Shown here: piece after piece, positions 10,400 through 19,807 of the stretch | Layout: every line of letters begins with the position of its first letter | Numbering within the stretch: the stretch's first letter is position 1 | NCBI GenBank assembly: GCA_007244375.1 | Contig: SCVW01000030.1 | Location: 120,426-184,425 of the forward strand | Source of the DNA: Smithella sp. | Lineage (GTDB): Bacteria > Desulfobacterota > Syntrophia > Syntrophales > Smithellaceae | Reading direction: 5' to 3' | DNA length: 64,000 nucleotides | Program-made: the position numbers and the translations under genes | Notes under the pieces: generated by a model | Databases searched by the model: none | Told to the model about the DNA's origin: nothing | The model's input: only the letters and a program-made list of their open reading frames with translations

Positions 10400-11968
10400 A
10401 TGAATCAAGAGTCTAGCCAATTGGAAAGTAAGGAATTAAAAACTTTCCTGGATGATACGTTTGATACTATGGAAAAGGTCCTGGACGAGCAAAACCCTGA
10501 ACTGCGGCAATTAGAAATAGGCACGGTGCAGTTTGTCGGACGCGATATTGCCAGGGTCAGTGGCCTGCCGCACATTCGCGCAGAGGAACTGGTTCGCTTT
10601 ATGGGAAACTATATGGGATTGGTTTTTAATATAGACACGACGGAAATCGGCGTCATTCTTCTTGATCCCAGCGAAAATCTGCAGGTCGGGTCAGAAGTGC
10701 ATCGTACCAAACGCGTGCTGGATGTGCCGGTGGGAGACGCACTGCTGGGAAGGGTTGTTGATCCTCTGGGGCGTCCGCTTGACGGTTTGGGAGAAATAAA
10801 TACAGTCATGCGCCTTCCGGTGGAAAGACCGGCGCCGGCTGTTATGGACCGATCTCCTGTGACTGTTCCTCTGCAAACCGGTTTGAAGGTGATTGACGCG
10901 CTCATTCCCGTAGGACGCGGCCAGCGTGAACTTATCTTAGGCGACAGAATGACCGGTAAGACGGCCATTGCCGTTGATACAATTATCAACCAGAAAGAAA
11001 CGGGGATTATTTCCATTTACTGCGCCGTTGGTAAAAAAAGCGCTGATGTAGCCAAGGTGATTGCCGAATTGCGTGATCACGGTGTAATGAAATCATGCAT
11101 AGTCGTGGTCGCCACCGGTGAGGACACGCCGGGACTGCAGTTTATCGCTCCTTACGCAGCCACAAGCATGGGCGAATACTTCACGGAACAAGGCAAAGAT
11201 GTGCTGATCGTTTATGACGATTTGACTTCGCATGCACGCGCTTACCGGGAAGTTTCTCTTCTCTTGCGGCGTCCCCCGGGTCGTGAAGCTTTTCCCGGTG
11301 ATATATTTTATATTCACTCACGTTTGTTGGAGCGTTCCACGCATCTGCGTCCCGAACTTGGTGGCGGATCACTAACATCCTTGCCGATCGTAGAAACGGA
11401 AGCGCAGGATATGTCCTCCTATATCCCCACCAATCTGATCTCCATAACGGACGGGCAGATTTATCTTTCTCCGGTTCTTTTCAGTAAAGGCATTCTGCCA
11501 GCCGTGGATGTCGGTAAATCCGTTTCACGCGTGGGCGGCAAAACGCAATTGGCTGCCTACCGTTCGGTGGCGGGAGATTTGCGTCTTTCTTATTCTCAAT
11601 TCGAAGAATTGGAATCATTTTCGCGCTTCGGCACAAGGCTTGATGACAGTACCAGGCGGACTCTCGAGCGTGGCTGGCGCGTGCGTGAAATTCTCAAACA
11701 GGGGCAATATAAGCCTTTGCGCGCTTCCGAACAGATAGCTTCTCTGCTTTCCGTGACGGGCGGGGCGCTGGACAAGGTTCCGACAGAAAAGGTACGTGAA
11801 GTGGAAGCGCGCCTGCTGGAAGTCGTCACACAGCAAATGCCGGAATTGTGTGGACGCATTGATGAGGGTAAAAAACTGGAAATGTCCGATCGCGATCATG
11901 TTATGAATAAAATCAAACCGACTATAACGCCGTTTGAAGAAGTCGAGGAAGCAAATGCAAACAACTGA
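10400..11968 (+). CDS. atpA: N-type ATPase subunit alpha
   Basis: 522-residue non-catalytic nucleotide-binding subunit. The P-loop GDRMTGKT is at 181-188 (Met in place of the usual Gln), followed by VGKKSADVA, the [12 protein letters not shown] segment and [17 protein letters not shown]. It has a longer, acidic N-terminus (1-36) than the F-type alpha at 25314-26828, as in the N-type family. The ATG follows a strong GGTCAGGAGG site. Its 3' end overlaps atpG by 14 bp. Confidence 0.93.
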   Translation: MNQESSQLESKELKTFLDDTFDTMEKVLDEQNPELRQLEIGTVQFVGRDIARVSGLPHIRAEELVRFMGNYMGLVFNIDTTEIGVILLDPSENLQVGSEVHRTKRVLDVPVGDALLGRVVDPLGRPLDGLGEINTVMRLPVERPAPAVMDRSPVTVPLQTGLKVIDALIPVGRGQRELILGDRMTGKTAIAVDTIINQKETGIISIYCAVGKKSADVAKVIAELRDHGVMKSCIVVVATGEDTPGLQFIAPYAATSMGEYFTEQGKDVLIVYDDLTSHARAYREVSLLLRRPPGREAFPGDIFYIHSRLLERSTHLRPELGGGSLTSLPIVETEAQDMSSYIPTNLISITDGQIYLSPVLFSKGILPAVDVGKSVSRVGGKTQLAAYRSVAGDLRLSYSQFEELESFSRFGTRLDDSTRRTLERGWRVREILKQGQYKPLRASEQIASLLSVTGGALDKVPTEKVREVEARLLEVVTQQMPELCGRIDEGKKLEMSDRDHVMNKIKPTITPFEEVEEANANN

Positions 11969-12833
11969 GTCCCTGAAAAGAAGAATTAAAAGCGCGGGAG
12001 ATCTGTTGTCGGTAGTTAAAACGATGAAGGCTCTGGCTGCCGTGAGTATCCGGCAATATCAAAAAGCTGTGGAGTCTCTTGATGACTACAACCGGACTGT
12101 AGAGATGGGACTGCAGATTGTGCTTAAGGAACGGATGAACGCGATGGCACAAAGCAAAGATATGCCAATTAGACGCATGGGAGCAATAATTTTTGGTTCT
12201 GATCAGGGTTTGTGTGGACAATTAAATGAACAGATTTCTGTTTTTGCACTGGATTACATAAAAGAGACCGGTGTGAAAAAAGAAAACCGTAAAGTTCTGA
12301 CAATAGGAGCTCGTGTGGCCGATTATGTGGAGGACGCTGGACAGCCATTAGATGAATTACTGACCACTCCGAGTTCTACAGCGGGGATAACGCCGCTGGT
12401 TCAGGAAATAATCATGATTATCGAAGAGTGGCATTTTCGTCAAAATGTTGATCATTTTATGTTGTTTTACAATGATTATATAAGCGGTGCCAACTATCAT
12501 CCTTATAAAGTTCAGCTTCTTCCCGTTAATCGCGATTGGCTTAAGGACATAGCATGCAAAAAATGGGATTCCAAAACTCTGCCTATTTATCGAATGGACG
12601 GCGATAGAATTTTTTCCTCGCTTATCAGAGAATATCTTTTCGTTTCGCTTTATCGTGCGTTTGCCGAATCGCTGGCCAGTGAAAACGCCAGCCGTTTAGC
12701 TTCAATGCAGAATGCTGAAAAAAATATTGAAGAGCAGATGCAGGATCTTTACGTGCAGTTTCATCGTACGCGTCAAATGACGATTACTGAAGAACTGCTG
12801 GATATTGTGTCTGGCTTTGAGGCATTGAGTTAA
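11955..12833 (+). CDS. atpG: N-type ATPase subunit gamma
   Basis: 292-residue rotor shaft: an N-terminal helix ([25 protein letters not shown]), a Rossmann-like middle with [12 protein letters not shown], and the C-terminal helix ([35 protein letters not shown]). It is divergent from the F-type gamma at 26904-27779. ATG 11955 has GAGGA 5 bases upstream; the longer TTG frame from 11934 lies inside atpA and is rejected. This completes the N-type set without delta. Confidence 0.9.
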   Translation: MQTTESLKRRIKSAGDLLSVVKTMKALAAVSIRQYQKAVESLDDYNRTVEMGLQIVLKERMNAMAQSKDMPIRRMGAIIFGSDQGLCGQLNEQISVFALDYIKETGVKKENRKVLTIGARVADYVEDAGQPLDELLTTPSSTAGITPLVQEIIMIIEEWHFRQNVDHFMLFYNDYISGANYHPYKVQLLPVNRDWLKDIACKKWDSKTLPIYRMDGDRIFSSLIREYLFVSLYRAFAESLASENASRLASMQNAEKNIEEQMQDLYVQFHRTRQMTITEELLDIVSGFEALS

Positions 12834-12864
12834 AAATATATTAAAAAGAAGGAAGGTGATAATC

Positions 12865-13761
12865 ATGGCAGCAGAAATGCACATTTGTGGAATATGTGCC
12901 TGGCGCAGGGAATGTCAAAAGAGGTTCAAATTAGACAAAGATTCTTTTGTCGGTAGTCATTGTCCTGATTATACCAGGGACTTGTCCATCAAGGTGACCG
13001 CTTCAGAGGAAAATGAAGATGAAAAAATAATCATGGACAGGATGGTTCAGCGGCAAGTGGATAAATGGAGGAAACTTTTTGCACGTGCTATGAGCCAAGG
13101 GCTTAAAGCAGAGAATTTCAAAGGAGGTCCTGTTATAACTGTTTCCAGAGATGCTGGTGCAGGAGGAAGTGAAATCGCCAGAAGATTGGCCAAAGCGTTG
13201 AATATTGATATTATAGGCGGTCAAATTATTCAGCATGTTGCGGATAGTGCTAAAATGAGCAGAAAGGTAATAGAATCACTTGATGAACGGGAGGTTACTT
13301 TTCGGGAAACTCTCCTTTCTTCCTTATTTGGAGAAAATCGTCCGTGGCCCGGAGAATTTTTACATCATCTGACTCGAGTTATCGGAACTATAGGTATTTT
13401 CGGTAATGTCGTGATTGTTGGTAGAGGAGCCAATTATGTTCTGCCTAAAGAGAAGATATTCAGAATCAGAGTAATTGCTCCTATGGAATTAAGAATTAAA
13501 TATTTTATGGATGATAGAGGTTATACAAAAGCTGAAGCGGAACAATACATTTTAAAAAGGGATAATAATCGCAAGGCATTCGTAAGAAAATATTTTAATG
13601 CCGATATCGCTGATCCTCAATATTACGATATAATTATTAACACGGAAAAAATCTCATTGGCGGCTGCAACTGAATCAATTATTGTGGCTTTTAATCAAAG
13701 AAGGAAGCGACAGGATCCGTTATTCCCGCATCCAAAAAAGAAGGAAGAATTGAGAGTTTAA
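12865..13761 (+). CDS. cytidylate-kinase-like protein with Cys-rich N-terminus
   Basis: 298-residue protein of the cytidylate kinase-like family. After an N-terminal Cys module (C-x2-C-x5-C then a fourth Cys, within the first 40 residues) and a charged linker comes a P-loop-like SRDAGAGGSEIARRLA, a GRGANYVLP segment, and a YFMDDRGYTKAEAE LID-like region. The family is NTPase/NMP-kinase-like, but its substrates are mostly unknown. The Cys module suggests metal binding. The start at 12865 is set by AAGGAAGG 8 bases upstream. It begins only 31 bp after atpG with no terminator, so it may be the last gene of the sigma-54 operon; a link to the ATPase is not established. Confidence 0.75.
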   Translation: MAAEMHICGICAWRRECQKRFKLDKDSFVGSHCPDYTRDLSIKVTASEENEDEKIIMDRMVQRQVDKWRKLFARAMSQGLKAENFKGGPVITVSRDAGAGGSEIARRLAKALNIDIIGGQIIQHVADSAKMSRKVIESLDEREVTFRETLLSSLFGENRPWPGEFLHHLTRVIGTIGIFGNVVIVGRGANYVLPKEKIFRIRVIAPMELRIKYFMDDRGYTKAEAEQYILKRDNNRKAFVRKYFNADIADPQYYDIIINTEKISLAAATESIIVAFNQRRKRQDPLFPHPKKKEELRV

Positions 13762-13931
13762 GAAATTGAAATCAGAGAAACATAAAAGGGTCAAATTAAG
13801 AGAACAGATATTTTTAAGACCTGATGATGGTTTTATATATTTTCTTGCGGATTTTTTCTGTCGATTAATATTTGTCGCTACTATTTCTTTAAAAAGTTTT
13901 CCTTGTCGATAGAATAAAATCCGTTGATTGA

Positions 13932-14129
13932 TTATGAGGATATACTCATGTCGGTATCCGTATCATTAATTGATTTTAGATATTCCAGGCAAGTGTCACA
14001 TTTCTGAATTTGCGCATTGATAGCTTCTTTTACTCCAGCACAAAATTCCAATGAGTTTCTTTTCATGTTGTCATATTCTCTCTTTTTCCCCTCTATAATT
14101 TCAATTGCGAAGCTAAGATTTTCATTCAT
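13932..14129 (-). CDS. small hypothetical protein, 65 aa
   Basis: Short acidic helical protein (MNENLSFAIEIIEGKKREYD...) with two Cys pairs' worth of cysteines spread as C..C-x2-C toward the end and a Ser/Asp-rich tail. I do not recognise it. The start at 14129 is chosen over the upstream ATG at 14144, because GGAGGA lies 7 bases before the inner ATG. It sits 131 bp downstream of the Ner-like gene on the same strand and may share its transcript. Confidence 0.5.
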   Translation of the reverse strand: MNENLSFAIEIIEGKKREYDNMKRNSLEFCAGVKEAINAQIQKCDTCLEYLKSINDTDTDMSISS

Positions 14130-14260
14130 GACCTGTTCCTCCATCTTTCAGAAAATAACCGCCTGCGTTGATAAACCTGTTTTTTTCATTTTTATTCGTT
14201 GAAAAGCCTTTTTGATTAAGTTATAAAGTGGCCATGAAAAAACGGTTCTTGAAAATTGGT

Positions 14261-14533
14261 TTATGTTTCCTTGCGATGACCGTGACAAAATGGCCTTCCC
14301 GCTTTACGTGGGCCACCCAAAAGATACGGGTTCGGCCAGATTTGTGTAATATCAATTCCTATTTTTTTAGCGATGTGTTCACGGACACGATGAGAGGCTC
14401 GCCCCTCAATAACGCTATAAACCGTTTCGTTGGATACTCCGAGCTCACGAGCAATAGCCGCTTGTTTAACGTTGGCATCCAGCATGGCCTTCCGGATATC
14501 GTTTGGTTTCATATTGGGGGGAATTTTTTTCAT
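14261..14533 (-). CDS. Ner/Nlp-like helix-turn-helix regulator
   Basis: 90-residue DNA-binding protein of the Ner/Nlp (phage Mu Ner) type. The pattern MKPNDIRKAMLDA..KQAAIARELGVSNETVYSVIEG..SHRVREHIAKKIGIDITQIWP is typical, ending with the IWP motif. It starts at an ATG preceded by AAGGAG. A perfect sigma-70 promoter with an overlapping inverted repeat lies just upstream (14567-14608), suggesting tight control, probably by itself or by the divergent CI-like protein. It may be a domesticated phage regulator; no other phage genes are nearby. Confidence 0.82.
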   Translation of the reverse strand: MKKIPPNMKPNDIRKAMLDANVKQAAIARELGVSNETVYSVIEGRASHRVREHIAKKIGIDITQIWPNPYLLGGPRKAGRPFCHGHRKET

Positions 14534-14566
14534 TGTTAAGGACTCCTTTTTTGATTTATAAATTAC

Positions 14567-14596
14567 AATATTGAATGTGATTATAAATTCAATATT
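14567..14596. promoter_or_regulatory. inverted-repeat operator between the Ner-like and CI-like genes
   Basis: AATATTGAAT (14567-14576) and ATTCAATATT (14587-14596) form a perfect 10-bp inverted repeat with centres 20 bp apart, so both arms face the same side of the helix. One arm lies in the promoter spacer and the other near the expected transcription start of the Ner-like gene. This is the geometry of a repressor operator. The binding protein is inferred. Confidence 0.6.
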
Positions 14597-14608
14597 TAAT
14601 TATGTCAA
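14580..14608 (-). promoter_or_regulatory. consensus sigma-70 promoter for the Ner-like gene
   Basis: Read on the minus strand: TTGACA (14608-14603), 17 bases, TATAAT (14585-14580). Both hexamers are perfect and the spacing is ideal. The predicted start is near 14573, about 40 nt before the ATG. Confidence 0.8.
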
Positions 14609-14748
14609 GTAAATATTGCATTTGATAGTTAAGTATTTTCAGTTTGGACGCTTTTTGTTTAAATTGTTAAAAATGCTTTTGTAATCAAATAGATGAATCC
14701 CTTTGTTATGCGGTAAGTGAGTAAAAAAATAGAAAGTTTGGTTAATTT

Positions 14749-15309
14749 ATGGTAGATGATGACTTAAAAAATCGTACCAGATGGGCAATTAATTATGTTT
14801 GCCAAAGGGACAAGTTAACTAATGAGTCTTTGAGCGATCTTTTAAAGATAAATACCAGCAACATTAGTCAATATCGCGCTAAGAGAATACGTCCCAGTGC
14901 TGAATTCATGAAAGTATTTTGCAATTACTTTGATTTCAGCGAGGCGTGGTTTCTTTCCGGTCAAGGTGAACCTTTTAGGGGTGCGCGTAAAAAGTATGAG
15001 GAAATCTGCGGACCGGTAGAACATGGTGTGGTATGTGAAAATATGGGCTCCTATGATTCGACTGCTCAAAAAATAAATATTGAAGAAGCAATTGGCAAAG
15101 CTTACAAAGTTTTAAATGCAGAGACATCTTTATCATTTGCTTTGTATATGAATATTCAGCAATTGGCCATAGCATTGGAAACCAGCCAGACACTGAAATT
15201 GTGCCAGGATCAAATTAAAGATTTGCAAAAACGAATTAGTGAGCTCGAACAACAAGTGGATCACTTAAGTACAAATATATCCGCTACCAAGGAACAAATT
15301 GACGAGTAA
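14749..15309 (+). CDS. CI-repressor-like helix-turn-helix protein with coiled coil
   Basis: 186 residues. An N-terminal XRE/CI-type helix-turn-helix (about 10-70: TNESLSDLLKINTSNISQYRAKRIRPS, then FDFSEAWFLSGQGEPF, the usual end of phage CI DNA-binding domains) is followed by a helical middle and a C-terminal coiled coil (about 145-186, LQKRISELEQQVDHLS). There is no S24 protease domain, so it is not a self-cleaving repressor. It is divergent from the Ner-like gene, with 215 bp between them. A weak ribosome site precedes the ATG. Together the two genes look like a small bistable or mutually repressive pair. Confidence 0.7.
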   Translation: MVDDDLKNRTRWAINYVCQRDKLTNESLSDLLKINTSNISQYRAKRIRPSAEFMKVFCNYFDFSEAWFLSGQGEPFRGARKKYEEICGPVEHGVVCENMGSYDSTAQKINIEEAIGKAYKVLNAETSLSFALYMNIQQLAIALETSQTLKLCQDQIKDLQKRISELEQQVDHLSTNISATKEQIDE

Positions 15310-15406
15310 GTAACAAATAATTTCCTTTCATGTTTTGGTTACTTATATTGATTTGGAGGGGAAATAATAAAGATTCGGTACCGTTATTATTCTATTTTTT
15401 TATGAT

Positions 15407-15494
15407 TGGTGCCGGAGGTCGGAATCGAACCGACATGACTGCAAGAGTCGGGGGATTTTGAGTCCCCTGCGTCTACCAGTTTCACCACTCCGGC
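15407..15494 (-). tRNA. tRNA-Leu (CAA)
   Basis: On the minus strand an 88-nt class II tRNA with encoded CCA: acceptor GCCGGAG/CTCCGGC, anticodon stem GGGGA/TCCCC with loop CTCAAAA (anticodon CAA), a variable arm, and a GGTTCGATTCC T-arm. Confidence 0.95.
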
Positions 15495-15503
15495 ACGGGC
15501 GGG

Positions 15504-15531
15504 ATTATATAAACGAAATGTAAAATGTCAA
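15504..15531 (-). promoter_or_regulatory. promoter of tRNA-Leu
   Basis: On the minus strand TTGACA (15531-15526), 16 bases, TATAAT (15509-15504), ending 9 bp before the tRNA 5' end. Both hexamers are perfect. Confidence 0.7.
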
Positions 15532-15542
15532 GCTAAAATCTG

Positions 15543-15571
15543 TTGACAATTAATTATAGCCTGTGTTAATG
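15543..15571 (+). promoter_or_regulatory. probable promoter of tRNA-Ala
   Basis: TTGACA at 15543-15548 followed after 17 bases by TTAATG; the tRNA begins 27 bp later. The -35 is perfect and the -10 is weak. Confidence 0.45.
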
Positions 15572-15598
15572 GGCTTCACAATTAGTCAATAGTTTATT

Positions 15599-15674
<76 letters not shown>

Positions 15675-15685
15675 ATGAATTTACG

Positions 15686-15719
15686 GGGATGAGTTTTACT
15701 GACTCATCCCTATTGTTTT
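15686..15719 (+). terminator. terminator after tRNA-Ala
   Basis: Perfect 9-bp stem GGGATGAGT/ACTCATCCC (15686-15694 and 15702-15710) with a 7-base loop, followed by TATTGTTTT. It lies between the convergent tRNA-Ala and ppiD-like genes. Confidence 0.65.
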
Positions 15720-17181
15720 ATAGATCTTCTACTTGTTTTTTAATTTTGATTCTTTTTTCCTTGATCATGGCTTCTTTATTGCCTTCCAGCCATGTCTGAA
15801 TGGCTTCATCTCTTTTAATGGAAATCAGTATTTTTTCGTACATACCCTTTTTTTCTTCAAAGTCTTTCTCATCCAGCTTGCTCACATCCTTAAGTTTCAA
15901 TATTACATAAGTATTGTTCGTGAAAAGCGGTTTTTCCGCATATGGTTTGTTGGTAGATAGCTGAAGAAGAATATCAGCCGCATTTTCGTTAGATTCCAAC
16001 TTGGGAATAGTATTGCCTGGCTGGAAAAATCCTGTTTCGTTAACTTTCAAATCATGTTCTTTGGCAATTTTATCCAGAGATTCTCCTTCTTTTAGTTTTT
16101 CCAAAATTGACTTAGCTTCTTTTTCGGCAATAATTTTCATTTCACTTTCTATAAAGCGACTCCTGACTTCATTTTCTATGGTGTTCAGTTTCGGTAGGTA
16201 AGAAGGTTTCTTTGCAACAATCTGCAACAGGTAATAGCCGCCGTTTCCAGTGGGTAAGACTTTACTGACATCTTTTTCCCGCAGATCAAGAAGTTCTTCA
16301 GCTATATTTTTAACCGATGATAGTTCTGCCGGCAGTTTTTTTATCTGGAAAAAATCGGTATAGTGAATATCAAGGTTGTTTCTTTTGGCATAGTCTTCCA
16401 TGTTGTTTTCCTGATAGATGACATCCCGTGCTTTTTTTGCTTCCATATGCGCGTTTTGCTGTCCTTTATTCACTCCTTTAAAAGAAAGATATTTGATTTT
16501 TACCTGTTCGGCGACACGAAATAGATCGCTGTTACGCTTTAGATAGTCTTCCAGTTCTGCATCAGTCGGTGTAATTTTCTTTTTGACGTCTTTCCCGGAA
16601 ATTTGTACAAAATTAACATTGATTTTTTGATTCTGTAATGCATATAAATCATATACTTCCTGGTCCGAGATTTTTATACCTTCACGTATAATCGATTCAA
16701 TTTTACCGGCTGTCATATCAAATTTTTGGAGATTTTCGAAATCTTCGGCAGTAAGTTTATTGTAACGGAGTACCTGCTGGTATTTGCGTTCATCAAACAC
16801 ACCATTTGTTTGCAATACCGGCATCGACATGATCATGTTTCTTAATTCCTCATTGGAGACTTCAATCTTTAAATCGACGGCCTTGGCAGCTATAATATAT
16901 CGATTTAACAAATCATTATAAGCTTTTCGTTTAAGATCCATTTTCTTCAGTATTTCCGGAGTAAGCTTTGCGCCTAAGCGAAGTCGTGCCATATCTATCA
17001 ATTTTTCATATTCGTTATGAAATTCGGCTTCACTGATTATTTTTTTGTCGACTATAGCAATGGCGTTTGCGGTACGGCTGCCTCTGCTGGAACCGAAGTA
17101 AAGCACAAAAACAATAATAATGATTCCTATAACGGCAATCATGAACCAGCCGCGTGCATGTTCGCGGAAAAATTTCAGCAT
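15718..17181 (-). CDS. PpiD/SurA-like periplasmic folding factor
   Basis: 487 residues, anchored by one N-terminal helix (about 12-31) with the bulk in the periplasm. A SurA_N-like chaperone domain (about 40-190, IVDKKIISEAEFHNEYEKL..., LLNRYIIAAKAVDL) is followed by a parvulin-like region (about 225-330) and a helical C-terminus. The PPIase part is short and lacks the usual GGDLG motif, so it is probably a chaperone rather than an active isomerase. Architecture and length fit the PpiD family of outer-membrane protein folding helpers at the Sec exit. The start is supported by GAGGTGA. It is monocistronic and divergent from mreB. Confidence 0.8.
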   Translation of the reverse strand: MLKFFREHARGWFMIAVIGIIIIVFVLYFGSSRGSRTANAIAIVDKKIISEAEFHNEYEKLIDMARLRLGAKLTPEILKKMDLKRKAYNDLLNRYIIAAKAVDLKIEVSNEELRNMIMSMPVLQTNGVFDERKYQQVLRYNKLTAEDFENLQKFDMTAGKIESIIREGIKISDQEVYDLYALQNQKINVNFVQISGKDVKKKITPTDAELEDYLKRNSDLFRVAEQVKIKYLSFKGVNKGQQNAHMEAKKARDVIYQENNMEDYAKRNNLDIHYTDFFQIKKLPAELSSVKNIAEELLDLREKDVSKVLPTGNGGYYLLQIVAKKPSYLPKLNTIENEVRSRFIESEMKIIAEKEAKSILEKLKEGESLDKIAKEHDLKVNETGFFQPGNTIPKLESNENAADILLQLSTNKPYAEKPLFTNNTYVILKLKDVSKLDEKDFEEKKGMYEKILISIKRDEAIQTWLEGNKEAMIKEKRIKIKKQVEDL

Positions 17182-17282
17182 AAAATCACCTCGAGAGGAT
17201 AATGAATTTGTACAATAACAAATGAAACTTTTACCTTATTATTATAGTCATTTGCAAAATGCAAACATAATTTAAAAAGGCG

Positions 17283-17311
17283 TTGATTAGGACAGTGAAA
17301 TACGGTATAGA
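17283..17311 (+). promoter_or_regulatory. probable promoter of the mreBCD-mrdA-rodA operon
   Basis: TTGATT (17283-17288), 17 bases, TATAGA (17306-17311), about 55 bp before the mreB start. Each hexamer is close to consensus. Confidence 0.5.
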
Positions 17312-17365
17312 AAACCTTTCTTTGGGGAAATCATTATTTTAATTCGTGAAAAAACAGGAGGATAA

Positions 17366-18403
<1,038 letters not shown>

Positions 18404-18484
18404 AAAACGTCCGGAACGTAACACAATTTATTCTGGCAGATAGCATTCGATGTAGCGTTATAATTATTTCCCATTGGGTAAAAA

Positions 18485-19309
18485 ATGTTTTTCTTAAGGA
18501 AATACAAAACAGCTATCTTGATCATTGCTCTTCTTGTCATTGCACTGACAATGCTTTCTTTTAATTTAAGGTATGGTGCGGGAAGAGGTTTCTTCAGTAA
18601 AATTGTATTGGAGGCGGTTGCGCCGGTGCAAAAAGGACTGAGTACTTCCATCAAAAGTATAAGAGATTCCTGGCTGCGTTACATTGTTCTGGTGGGTATT
18701 GAAGAAGAAAATAAAAAATTAAATAAGAAAATCAACGAGCTCAAAGCGGTTGTGATTCAATATCAAGAAGGTTATCTGGAAGCACAGAGACTAAGAAAGC
18801 TTCTATCTTTAACTGATGATTATAATTACCATTTTATTAACGCCCGCGTCATTGGCAGAGAACAGGCTGCGCTTTCTAAAACTATATTGATTGATAAAGG
18901 TACGATTCACGGCCTCAAAGTCGGCATGCCGGTCATCGTGCCTCCGGGATTAATCGGCCGTTTGGTTGATGTTTCCTGGCATGCTTCCAAAGTCCTTTTG
19001 CTTATTGATGAAAACAGCAATATTGATGCCATAGTTCAGCGGACACGAATGCAGGGAATTGTCAGCGGTGCAGGTTCCCGCGGATTTATATTGAAATATA
19101 TTTCTAAAACTCAGGATGTTCAGGAAGGAGACGTTATTGTTTCTTCCGGCATGGGCGGAGTATTTCCCAAAGGCCTGCTGATTGGTCAGGTTAGTCATGT
19201 TGACCGGCTTGAAGCAAGTCTTTTTTTAAAAATTAATGTAGTTCCATTTGTTGATTTTTCCAAATTGGAGGAAGTATCGGTTTTAGCTTCATCAGAAAAA
19301 AAGAACTGA
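18485..19309 (+). CDS. mreC: rod-shape protein MreC
   Basis: 274 residues: a short cytoplasmic N-terminus, one membrane helix (about 9-28), a periplasmic coiled coil (about 65-100, EEENKKLNKKINELKAVV) and a beta-rich domain with the family motifs ARVIGRE, ILIDKGTIHGLKVGMPVI, GLIGRLVDVS and VSSGMGGVFPKGLLIGQV. MreC links MreB with PBP2 and activates septum-independent wall synthesis. The Shine-Dalgarno signal is weak. Confidence 0.95.
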   Translation: MFFLRKYKTAILIIALLVIALTMLSFNLRYGAGRGFFSKIVLEAVAPVQKGLSTSIKSIRDSWLRYIVLVGIEEENKKLNKKINELKAVVIQYQEGYLEAQRLRKLLSLTDDYNYHFINARVIGREQAALSKTILIDKGTIHGLKVGMPVIVPPGLIGRLVDVSWHASKVLLLIDENSNIDAIVQRTRMQGIVSGAGSRGFILKYISKTQDVQEGDVIVSSGMGGVFPKGLLIGQVSHVDRLEASLFLKINVVPFVDFSKLEEVSVLASSEKKN

Positions 19310-19315
19310 ATAGCA

Positions 19316-19807
19316 ATGATTTATTATTTATTACTGCCATTTTTATCGATAATATTGGTAATCCTGCAATCAACCATTACCGATGTAGTCTTTTCCGGCC
19401 GTTTGGTATTTGATCTATCGTTAATAGTAGTTATTTACGCCGGATTTCGTCTTGATTTAGTCAGGGGTTCATTGCTGGCTTTTGTAATGGGGTTTGTGTT
19501 TGATTGCGTTGCCGGTTCGGTACTGGGATTATTTACTTTTATTTATGTGATCATTTTTTTGTTTTCTTTTTTTGCTTCCGGCCGTTTGGCTACCGAAAGA
19601 GTATATATTATTGTCTTGTTTGGTTTCTTTTGCACTTTTTTGGAAGACCTCATGGTAATTTTATTTTATTTAGCTTTTAAATTTAATGTGTCGGTAAACG
19701 TGTATCTTGTTCTTATCCCGAAGGCTTTAATTGTCGGTCTGTTTGCCCCTGTATTTTTTTATATGATGCGCAGGGTGGAGGTGTTTTTTTATGAAAGAAC
19801 AGCCTAA
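19316..19807 (+). CDS. mreD: rod-shape protein MreD
   Basis: 163-residue integral membrane protein with about five helices, very hydrophobic, with the family pattern VFDLSLIVVIYAGFRLDLVRGSLLAFVMGFVFD. It completes the MreBCD complex. The gene starts 6 bp after mreC and overlaps mrdA by 17 bp, so translation of the three proteins is tightly linked. The ribosome site is poor, consistent with coupling to mreC. Confidence 0.92.
   Translation: MIYYLLLPFLSIILVILQSTITDVVFSGRLVFDLSLIVVIYAGFRLDLVRGSLLAFVMGFVFDCVAGSVLGLFTFIYVIIFLFSFFASGRLATERVYIIVLFGFFCTFLEDLMVILFYLAFKFNVSVNVYLVLIPKALIVGLFAPVFFYMMRRVEVFFYERTA

Noticed and set aside
13932..15309. A prophage suggested by the Ner-like and CI-like genes
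   Set aside because: No integrase, structural, lysis or replication genes are seen and tRNA and housekeeping genes follow directly.
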